DNA of 47,500 nucleotides, taken from NCBI GenBank assembly GCA_012295275.1, contig CM022673.1:6307811-6355310 (forward strand), read 5' to 3'. A model generated the notes under the pieces. That model was not told where the DNA came from and made no database searches. It saw only the letters and a list, made by a program, of their open reading frames with translations. Position numbers and translations under genes: made by a program. This stretch comes from Chrysomallon squamiferum. Taxonomy: Eukaryota; Mollusca; Gastropoda; Neomphalida; Peltospiridae. Position 1 is the first letter of the stretch. Every line of letters begins with the position of its first letter. This document shows, piece after piece, positions 38,461-47,500 of the stretch.

Positions 38461-39640
38461 TAAAAATAATATAAATAATAATAACAGAATAAAAATATGG
38501 TCAGTTTACATAGGTAGTCACAAGACTAGATCTGATTAATAATCTCTACAGGGTTGAAGAACATAATGATTAGTTAATACAGAAATACGACAAATGTAAT
38601 AGTTAAATGTTTTTGTGTCCATTTAAACAAATGGCAAAGCTTCAAAGTTATATCATAAATTAATAAAGAATTACTTCATATACCAATTATTATACTTGGT
38701 AAAATGTGTGATTTTCTAGATAACTGGCAGAAAGATATTTTTCTGCATTTCATCTTTAATATTAATGGTAACATACATACATATATTATATAGCTATATT
38801 TAATATTAGTATATAATTCACATTAATATGCATAACTGTTTGAAATATTCATTTTATTTCAGTAAGATTTACTTGCTCTTGTTCATTTTGCTGAATAATT
38901 TGCAAAGAAAACAACTGCTCACAACAAATTATCTTTTTTTTGGTCTCATGATTAACTTTACAAATGTGAGTTTCCAGCAAAGAATTAGTTAACTAGTATA
39001 GGCAACATACATCTATATTTACATATGTAAAGAAGAATAAGAAATACATGTTAAAAGTCCCTGTAGTAATAAATCTCTCAAATTGCTAGTTCAACATCTC
39101 TGAGTAGTTTCAGGTTTAACTTATGGTTTTTATGTATATGTACATATATTTAAAAAAACTGTTAATAATGCTACATGCATACATATTTATAAAATGGTTT
39201 AAAATACTATATATGTACATATTTATAAAAAGATGATGTACTCATTCATGTATTCACAAACAAAAGATATTATAGGAAATTATAATTTAAATTATTTTGA
39301 TAATGTATTAAATTATTATATTTATTAAATATGTTGAAATTTTCTCTCTGGTAAGTGTATATGCTTTTTTGTTTTAAATAAATAAAAATATTTTCATGCA
39401 TTAGATATAATAATATATCTCACCTTTAATATATTTTCTGCAAGAATTTAATTTTTTGTTTTCTTTGCCAGCATTATTTTAACACTTTCTTATTTAAGAT
39501 TTTTATTTATAACTTTTTAAATTTAACAAAATTATAGTCTCATATAGTTTGTTCTGCTAGTGATGTTGGTAATGACTTTACATTTTTAATCTGCATCTAA
39601 ACTAAGTAAGTAGACAGGCTATTTATATTAATATCCATTT
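37191..39640. other. Intergenic region between the two convergent genes
   Basis: AT-rich sequence between the plus-strand TNFR-like gene and minus-strand CCDC91. It holds an AAT tract at about 38400-38460 and an older ACT/AAT block at 38270-38340. A short phrase, agatctgatta plus AAT repeats, recurs three times near 38247, 38382 and 38528 with agaataaaaat nearby, which suggests a small local tandem duplication of about 140 bp. No coding exon was recognised. Confidence 0.6.
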
Positions 39641-40650
39641 TTCTCACTGTTCACATTAAGATCTATCTCTTTCATGTTAACATCCATCTTTTTTTAGTTC
39701 CTTCTCTTTTTATTCACATTAAGATTCATCTTTCTATGTTCATATTAGTATTTATCTTTCTCACACCCTATGTTCGACATTCACATCCATTAATATTCAT
39801 CTTTCTCACATGGTATTTTCACATTAAAATCAATTTTTACATTATTCAGAAAGCTAGTGAGCATGTCAAAGACAAAGGCATATTGTTCTTGAATTATTTG
39901 TATCTTCACTGATAAAACACACTGCCATTGTTCATTTATGTTGTTCGCAGGCAGAGAGCACTTCCATTGTAGATAATATATGTCATAAGCAAAGCACCTT
40001 TTCACTGTTCTAAGTTCAGCACTGTTCCACTGTTCACAATATTGATTCACAAGCATAGTTAATTCTCTTCACAAGCATAGATCACAAATATAGCTGACAT
40101 TTATTCACTGGCATAGTTTACAAAGCACGTTTTTATTGTTCACAATATCGGATTACAGATCACATTGTTGATGACGTTATGTTCACAGACTTTGCTCACT
40201 TCTGTTAAACACAACATCAGTTCACAGGCACCTCAGTAGATCACACTTTCATACAGTCAGTGTTCAGTGTTCACAATGTTGTATACAGACATTGTACATG
40301 TTCACAATATTCATTAGCAGTAATTGTTCCGTGTTCATAATGTACATTTACAGACGATGTACACTGTTCATAATGTCCATTGATAGATGATGTACACTGT
40401 TCATAATGTCCATTGATAGATAATGTACACTTTATACAATGTCCATTGATACATGATGTACACTGTTTGTTATGTCCATTAAAGACACAATGCTGACAAT
40501 ATCAATTTACAGACAAATTACAGTGATCAGAATATCCTTTCACAGAGAATGTTCATAATCCTAATGTATATTTATAGCCAATGTACACTGATAGCAATTT
40601 CCTTTTGCAGACAATGTCTCCATATATGGACAACATACAGAGTTCACTGG
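39640..40650. repeat. Degenerate minisatellite in the CCDC91 3' flank (33-bp unit)
   Basis: Five 33-bp units are clear at about 40323, 40356, 40389, 40422 and 40455. They share gatgtacactgttc and ataatgtccattgata with few changes. The flanks down to about 39640 look like older, diverged relatives with recurring tgttcacaatat, cacattaa and catctttct words. The array lies just downstream of the CCDC91 stop on the minus strand, so part may be in the 3' UTR; a minus-strand AATAAA is at 40105-40100. Confidence 0.75.
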
Positions 40651-40679
40651 TCTAGAACACACACAAACTCTCACTTGTG

Positions 40680-40853
40680 TCAGGAGCCAGGTTTTTCACT
40701 GTCTGATCGGGGATTTGACTGGGCACTGTCTGACTTGCTGTCATCCACTGTACGGCTGGCTTCAGTTTCCAGGAGAAGTCCAATCTGTCTGCGAGCGCTG
40801 TCTAGAAACAGGTCCAGTGTGGACAGGTGTCTCTGTCGAACCAGGGAATCAGC
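40680..40853 (-). other. CCDC91: CCDC91 terminal coding exon
   Basis: 58 codons including the TGA stop. It opens with ADSLVRQRHLSTLDLFLDSA, the conserved C-terminal helix, then RRQIGLLLETEAS. It then adds a Ser/Asp-rich tail of about 25 residues (DDSKSDSAQ...SDSEKPGS) that goes beyond the usual family end. On the plus strand the acceptor shows as ctggaaac. Confidence 0.9.
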
Positions 40854-42486
40854 CTGGAAACAAGACAAAACTGCATGTAGCATTCTGTGTCACATGATAC
40901 TGAATATTTAAAAAAAATTTTTTTTTTATTTTTTATTTTAAAAAATACTTTTGGTAATGTTCCATTAGTATTGTTGGGTTTTTTTTGTTGTTGTTGTTTT
41001 TTTTTTTTTACAAATAAATCTCTTTGTAATGTTTTATTATTATTTTTTTTTATAATAAATAATACTTTACACAATGCTCCTTGACTAGCCACAGAATAAT
41101 TTAAAAAAAATAATAATAATAATAAATAAATACAGTTTCTAAAATTGTAATAATATGAAATTTACAAGAGAAAAATAAATCTATTCAAATGATTTACTAT
41201 ATATCAGTACTAGATTCTCCACTCCACCCACACTTGTTCAGTAATTCAGAATAAAATGGTTACAAATGCTGTATTCAGCCAGGGATTAAAATCATTCTTA
41301 TTTCTAATAAACAAATGTGTTATTTAATGACAAGCTCAGTGTATTTTTAATCTTTGTTTATTTGGCAATATACACAAGTAAGCACCATACAGAAAATAAG
41401 TCAGGAAAAAATGTATAGGCAAATCTTAATTTTCTTTACTTTCTGTTGGGAACAAGAAATCTTTAACATGCTCCTTTTCATACACAGGAACACACATACC
41501 ACATAGCTCTAGCACTGGCTGAAATGGTAAATAATTCAACTGGAACACTCATGAGGTTTTGTCCTTTGACCAATCATTCATGTTAATGTCACAGTGTGAT
41601 CAATATCAAATAAAATTCACAGAAAAAAATGTGTCATCATTTAGTTTTTCTGAACATCCCTACCTGTCTCTGCTCCTGTACGTACGCTGTCATTTCACAC
41701 TTGGCTGCCTCCTGTGTCTCCTTCACAGACTCCTGACACTTCTCCTTTGACACCTTCAGCTCCTCCTCGAGCAACTCCTGTTAAATGTCAGTTACGGTGA
41801 GTTGTTAATTAAAATAAAAAATAATTTTCCAACACATTTTTATAATTATAATATGCCTGTATGTATGTGTGTATTTTTAATGTACTGCATAATTACCAAA
41901 ATAAACAATTATACATTTTTTAAACTGTAAATATATATTTAAATGTGATTACTAAACTGTATTTTAGTAATACATGAACTGATTTAAGAAAAGATCTTTG
42001 ATATATTGTTCTAATATCCATGTACCAACAGTAAATAATAACAACAACAACAACAATAATAATAATAATATTAGCATTAACAATAATAATAAAAGTAATA
42101 ACAACAACAACATCCATAATAAAAATAATACCTTTGACTTTTTCCTTTCTTCTTCAATAGCTTTTTCAATTTCTTTCTTACAATCTTCTCTCATACTTTG
42201 CAAACTTTGTGAAAACTTTTCCTAAATAAAATAACATATACATTTTTTTTAGAATCACTAAAAATAAGGAGCAGAAAACAAGTTAACAGTGATTATTATT
42301 TCAAAATCTGTACTTCATCTCCAGATATTAATATAATTAATAAAACTTATAAATAATATAAAACATTTGATTTTCTGGATGTAAGAAAATATATTTACCC
42401 TTTCCTCTTCCAACATTTTTGCTGTTTTTCTCCGTTCTTCCAAAATGGCAGCTTCCAGTAATTCTTTACTTTGTTCTCTTTCTGCC

Positions 42487-42517
<31 letters not shown>

Positions 42518-44437
42518 ATATTTAATTAATTTAAGTGTTGTTTATTATGAATGTATGTGCATCAATTTCTCTAAGTAATTTAAAATCAGCATCATAAAAA
42601 ATATTGTTTCTCACATATATTAAAACTTCACATAGAAAATGAAAGTAAAAATACACATTGAAAAAACCAAAATAATAATCTAAATTTTTTATTTTAAATT
42701 TAAATAATTGCATGTGATGCACACAGACAACCAATTTTTTTTTTAAATAACACATATACACATTCATTTTTTAAATAAAAAACAACGCTTAAAGAAACAT
42801 AGCAAGTTATTAGTATAACAACAAGATTAGTGTAAACTTTCAGTTCAAAAAATAATAATAACAACAATAAAAAAACAAAGGAAAAAAAGGAAATAAAATA
42901 AAAATCCTTATAAGATTCAAACTTTACAAATGAATATATGTTAGATAAATTTAATTATATTTCAGATGTTAAATGAAATTTGGTATAAAATACAAACCTC
43001 CAGAGCCTGCTGCAGAGCTGTTTTTTGTTTTTCACTTTCTTCCTTGAGAAAAGCATCAAACTTTTCCTGAAATAATAAAAAAAGATTTAGATTCTTCTTC
43101 TTAATGCTAATATATAGAATTTTTGGATAAACTTTCATTTATAGAATGAACTTTGGTGATAATATTGATCTTAAATTAAGCATGCACATACAAAAATAGT
43201 TGGTGATTAAAAACACAAGTTTATGTAGTCATATTTTTTCAAGACACATTTTGTTAACTGTATACTGCTAACTATAACTGTATAATAATAATAAATATTT
43301 TAGAAATTTGGTTAAGGTCTTGAAATAAATATTAAAAAAGATCAAAATGATATTATACCATACATTTTCTTGTAAAAAATATATGTGTTAAAATGAAATG
43401 TTTTCTATAAAAACGGTTCTACAAGTTTAACACATTCACATTATATACCTGTTGTTCAAGTCTTGATCTTTCCAAGGCTTCGTGCAAATTCCTTTCAGAC
43501 TGAGCCATCTCGTCTTGGTGCAATTTCTTCAGTTCCTCAGCCTGTACAGAATTTTAGCAATATTAGCAAAAATTGCAGTTAAAGTATAAATACATAGCCA
43601 ACTTTTGGTAAAGAGACCCCATATATATTTCTCCTACACTTTTTTTTTTTTTGTTTGTTTTAAAAAGTACAGTTATAAACATGAAAATTTCAAAATAAAA
43701 CCATAAGATTCTGACCTAAAAAAACTGTATGTATCAAATTAAATTAAAAAATTGAAAAAAAAAAAAGTTTATCCTTATTGTCATGGACAAAATTCAGTGA
43801 TTGCAGACCATCAAATCAAGTCTCTAGGATATATCTACTGAAGTATTTCCCACATTTGGGAAGGTGCATATAACATATATCTTGTTGATAAATGAAAAAG
43901 AGTAACTGTCTATCATATAATCTTTAAGTGTATGTATACAGCATTAAAACAACAGACCAAAAAGTGTGCTGATCATGCTGTCAAACAAAACGTTCTTTTC
44001 TTGCTGTTAACTGATAACAGTAGATCACGGAGAAACAGTATCAGGTTTCCTCTCTTGTATATCCTCTACCCCAAAACAAATATTCAATAACTAATAACAA
44101 TAATATTACAAGATGTTAATTCTTCTTTTTTCCATTCTCAATACTGTTTAACTGTTTCAAACACTGAAAATAAACTAAAAAACAAAAAACCAACCTGAGA
44201 CTCAAGTGTGTGCTGAAAGATTTCACTCTGACTCTGTAATTTCTCCTGTACTTGAAGCAGGGAAGTCTGCTGTTGTTCCAACACTGCTGTCCTTGACAAC
44301 TCCTTGATAAATAATTATTTTATTATCATATCATTATTATTACTACTACTACTACTGTTATATTATTATTATTATTATTACTAATACTAAAGCTACTATT
44401 ACTATAATGTTATCATCATTATCATCATCATTGCTGC

Positions 44438-44531
<94 letters not shown>

Positions 44532-46093
44532 GTATTTATTATTATTAGTTTTATTATTATTATTATATTTATTTTTATTAATTTTATCTAAAGCTTTAAT
44601 AAATTAAAGAAAAAAAAAAAAAGAAGAAGAAACTGAACAAACCCAACAAAATTTTTAAACAATTAATTGAACTGACTAAACATTCTATAAACTGAAGGAC
44701 TGTTAAAGATGACATTTTTTACTTTGTACTGCTCGACTACAACAGCCAGTGCATCGTGTCCAGCTTTTCTAACTTCGTCAAGATCTCTGTCGTGTTTTGT
44801 TTGAACTTCTTCCAGTCGAGCTCGCTGTCTCTCCAGCAATTCCTGTGTCTGAGCTAATTCTTGCTGAAGTCTGGCATTCTCAGCTTCCAGATTTTCTAAA
44901 TCCTAAAATATAAATAAATATAGGAAACAGACAAAAAAACAAACAAACAAATAAAATAAAATATGAATAAATATATGAAACAAAGAAACAAACATACAAA
45001 CAAATAAAATAAAATAAAATAAAATAAACTGATATTTATTATTTTATGCTTTTTCAAATTTTATTTCTTCATTGTTTTTGTAACATGCCATTCAGAACAT
45101 TTCACAGCAAAATATGTGAATTCTCAGCAATTTAAAACAAATCTTGATCATGATCATTACTGATGTAGCAAAGGCTTTTATATATAAAAGATATCATGGA
45201 ATGACAGCATTCAGCTACCTGTCCCTTTTTTAAAGATTTTTTTATCATCACCATTATACAGAAACTTGCATATCTGAATGAAATCATGATTAATATTAAA
45301 ATATCATGAGGAATTATCAAGCAAACCTAAATCTTCTCATGCATAAAACGAGTGGACCAGTAAATCTTTATTTACCTTCTTCATTCCACTACTAACGTTT
45401 TCAGCAGCCTCTGGTAATTGTAAAACATCTTGTTCCGCAGAAACCGGCTGAGATTCATTAGCATCGACGTCATCGTCAACATGTTGTCTGCTCTCATCCG
45501 CAGCAGACGCAAGAGGTGCAGCTGGAGGTGGACCAGGATGGACAGTAACAGATTCATTTGGGACAATGTCCGAAACTGGCCAGTGGGGTTCTGGCATAGC
45601 GGCACCAAGACCCACTGTCCCAATGCCCAGATCAGGCAGCGGTGCTGCTCCAACTGCTGACTGACCGCTGGCTTGTGAACTTTGACCTCTAGGCGAGGCC
45701 AGTCTCAAGGGAATGCAGCGTGAAACATTTGGAGGATTTTCAGCTAACCCTGCAGGATCTGGAGGGAAACCATTCTTGAAAAATAAGAAAAATAATTTTA
45801 CAATTGTTTAAAAATAAATAAATAAATATTAAATAAATAATACTTTTATTTATTTAAAATAACCTATAAATTAAATTTTCCAATGCACAGTTACATTCAA
45901 TAATATATGAAGAATATAAAGTTTTTTTTATCAAATATTTTTAATTTTAAAATATTATTCAATGGTCTTCCTCTGTTTTCTAGCAGGTTATACTGTAAAA
46001 TTTGTGTAACTAAAATTTCAAGACACATATCCATATTAAAACCAAATCTTTAAGTATTTTTCAACCAGTTTTGTTTTCAAGATATTGTCACAA

Positions 46094-46140
<47 letters not shown>

Positions 46141-46149
46141 TAATAATAA

Positions 46150-46184
<35 letters not shown>

Positions 46185-47415
46185 AAAAAATAAAAATAAT
46201 AAATAAATTATCAGGAATAAGTATTCATCTATGATGTTGCAGTATACACCTGTCTTGCATTTCGATCTTTAAAAGATATTTTACTATCTATTCACATAAT
46301 TACAAGACAAACTACATTTCATTATAAACATATCACATTATTTTTTACCTGTCTCAAGGTTTCATCGAGATGAAAATCTGCCTCAAACAAGGGAGGCTGA
46401 TCCCTGCCTGCGTCCCCTCCTGCAATATCTGAGGGATCCAGACAAGGAGGAAATGCATTCTGAGCACAAAGGAGATCAGGTCTTAGTGAGCCCTGACCTA
46501 CACCAAAACAAAATATTCATAATGTAACTATTTGTATAAGACTCATTTTTTTTTTTTTATTATTATTTATTTATTTTTTTTTTTTTTTTTTTATTTTTAT
46601 TATTTTTTTTTATTATTTTTTATTTTTTTATTTTTTTTATTTTTTTTTTTTTATTATTATTTTGTTGCTGTATATATATATATATATATTTTTTTTTTTT
46701 TTAAATTCATTGTAAAAAGAAAAGTACTAATTTTTGTTGATGGAGAGACAAACATGAACATTTCATATAAATATAAACATTTGACACACATATAAACATT
46801 TTTGATTAACATGACTTATAAACAGTTGATATAATATATATAAACATTTGACATAATTTAAAATAAATTTAAACATTTTTTATATAAATATAAACACTAA
46901 CATTTGATATATAAACACTAACATTTGAGATAAATATAAACACTAACATTTGATATACATATAAATATTTGATAGACATAAAAACATTTGACAGATATAA
47001 AAGTTACCTGCTGTGTACACTGCCCACTGAGCACTGATGTTTTCTTGTTCAGCAGCACTCATAGGAATTGGTTCTGCAGCCTACAAATTTTATTTACTTA
47101 GAAATTACAGATAAAATCATTCCGTATGCAAGCAGATTTTGACATAAATACTGAAAAGGACAGTATAAAGTACATTTTCTTAAAATGCATACTTCGTGAA
47201 GATGAAGATGTTCTGTGTGTGTTTGTGTGTGCATTAATATTTTATTTATAATATTGTTTGTTTCTTTTAATATGTGATAATGTGTAATTTTATATATTTA
47301 CAACAGATAAATGACTGTGTCTCTGTTCAAACAAATGTGTGTATATCTTTACCTCAAAACCACCAAAATCTCCAAAGTCACTATCATCCTCTTCATCAGC
47401 GCCAGCGTGAGGAAC
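40680..47415 (-). CDS. CCDC91: CCDC91 (GGA-binding partner p56), 5' truncated by the window edge
   Basis: Coiled-coil accessory protein of the trans-Golgi network that binds the GAE domain of GGA adaptors and aids cargo sorting. Twelve coding exons are visible, in transcript order: 47415-47353, 47080-47008, 46497-46349, 45774-45376, 44902-44723, 44302-44195, 43541-43449, 43066-42998, 42485-42399, 42221-42132, 41777-41664, 40853-40680. All have AG/GT borders and compatible phases, giving 532 residues. Family evidence: an N-terminal acidic-Phe motif running DFGGFE|AAE across an exon border, a central DEVRKAGHDALAVVVEQYK block, long Glu/Lys/Gln-rich heptads, and a C-terminal VRQRHLSTLDLFLDSARRQ block. 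These match my recollection of vertebrate CCDC91 in sequence and order. The vertebrate protein is about 440 residues; this one is longer, mainly through its linker. The start Met lies right of the window. Confidence 0.93.
44336..44580. repeat. ACT/ATT microsatellite in a CCDC91 intron
   Basis: Mixed ACT then long ATT runs (44436-44490 and 44500-44533) in the intron between exons 44723-44902 and 44195-44302. The poly-Leu frame is an artefact. Confidence 0.9.
44723..44902 (-). other. CCDC91: CCDC91 conserved coiled-coil exon
   Basis: A 60-codon phase 0 exon that starts with heptads (DLENLEAENARLQQELAQ) and ends with VRKAGHDALAVVVEQYK. The RKAGH-AL--(I/V)V-EYK pattern is the strongest family signature in the middle of the protein. 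The donor AAA|GTAAAA is slightly weak at the exon side but keeps the frame. Confidence 0.9.
45376..45774 (-). other. CCDC91: CCDC91 long low-complexity linker exon
   Basis: Largest visible exon, 133 codons, phase 0 at both ends. It encodes a Pro/Ala/Gly/Ser-rich stretch (GAAPLPDLGIG, HPGPPPAAPLA) followed by an acidic segment (DESRQHVDDDVDANES) that leads into the coiled coil. It is predicted to be disordered by composition and accounts for much of the extra length over the vertebrate protein. It is also among the most GC-rich segments in the right half of the window. Confidence 0.85.
46096..46200. repeat. AAT and AATA microsatellite in a CCDC91 intron
   Basis: AAT run to about 46150 followed by AATA repeats, in the intron between exons 46349-46497 and 45376-45774. 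Confidence 0.9.
46543..46992. repeat. T-rich tract and TATAAACA-type degenerate repeat
   Basis: Poly-T with A interruptions to 46702, then repeated phrases of the form acatttga-tataaatataaac from about 46745 to 46992, a degenerate short-period tandem repeat in a CCDC91 intron. Confidence 0.75.
47353..47415 (-). other. CCDC91: CCDC91 exon with overlapping GAE-binding motifs
   Basis: A 21-codon phase 0 exon reading VPHAGADEEDDSDFGDFGGFE. An acidic run leads into two overlapping motifs, FGDF and FGGF, that share a Phe. FG(acidic or G)F after acidic residues is the known ligand form for GGA/AP-1 gamma-ear domains. At least one further upstream coding exon with the start codon must exist. Confidence 0.9.
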
Positions 47416-47481
47416 CTGAAGATTATTATTATTATTATTAAAACGTTACATTCTGTTATTTTACTACTCTTTTTTTTCGCT

Positions 47482-47500
47482 GAGAGAGAGAGAGAGAGAG
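47482..47500. repeat. GA tract running off the window
   Basis: (GA)n begins at about 47482 and continues past the right edge. It lies in the intron upstream of the first visible CCDC91 exon. Confidence 0.85.

Noticed and set aside
39790-40056. 88-residue minus frame in the CCDC91 3' flank
   Set aside because: It runs over the degenerate minisatellite and has no splice borders or domain.
40549-40911. 120-residue plus frame and a 60-residue plus frame
   Set aside because: Both are antisense shadows of the CCDC91 terminal exon.
45381-45660. Frames in both strands over the long CCDC91 exon
   Set aside because: They are out-of-frame readings of the linker exon. The chosen frame alone fits the splice phases on both sides.
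46349-46497. Apparent stop codon in CCDC91 exon 3
   Set aside because: It came from a misread of the reverse complement (a missed ggc). On re-reading, the exon is fully open and in phase.

Overview
This is a eukaryotic, almost certainly animal, genomic window: genes are split by introns with canonical GT/AG borders, coding sequence is sparse, and the DNA is AT-rich and full of microsatellites. A precursor for myomodulin-type peptides (two ...MLRL-Gly-basic peptides) places it in Lophotrochozoa and most likely in a mollusc. A gastropod or bivalve fits, but the species cannot be read from the sequence. Bacterial feature types (operons, ribosome binding sites, CRISPR) do not apply.

Layout. (1) 1-11.3 kb is intergenic and repeat-dense. 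It holds long (GT)n(GA)n tracts, AAT/AGT/ATC tracts, one C-type lectin domain exon on the minus strand (6276-6486) and a four-copy 66-68 bp minisatellite with CRE-like palindromes (9541-9803). (2) 11.3-18.75 kb is a minus-strand myomodulin-type neuropeptide gene. A signal-peptide exon (18625-18679 coding) and a peptide exon (11329-11780) are separated by a 6.8 kb intron and join in phase to give 168 residues. (3) 19-26.5 kb is intergenic. It carries a 583 bp mariner-type deletion derivative that keeps a transposase N-terminal remnant (23681-24263), a 200 bp MITE with a related terminus (22273-22472), and pairs of dispersed repeats built around microsatellites. (4) 26.5-32.1 kb and beyond is a plus-strand single-CRD TNF-receptor-like gene (CDS exons 28046-28496 and 31803-32098, 248 residues) with a likely noncoding first exon, followed by a long AT-rich 3' region. 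(5) 40.7-47.5 kb is the minus-strand CCDC91 (GGA-binding partner p56) gene. Twelve coding exons are visible, all phase-compatible, giving 532 residues; the start codon lies beyond the right edge.

The genes do not form one pathway. One encodes a secreted neuropeptide precursor, one an immune or stress receptor, one a trans-Golgi sorting accessory protein, and one exon belongs to a lectin. I found no convincing novel multi-gene system. The most interesting items are the in-phase reconstruction of the neuropeptide precursor, the overlapping acidic-phenylalanine motifs in CCDC91, the CRE-palindrome minisatellite, the mariner derivative, and dispersed repeat families that carry microsatellites inside them. 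All exon structures are inferred by eye from reading frames and splice consensus, without transcript or homology searches.
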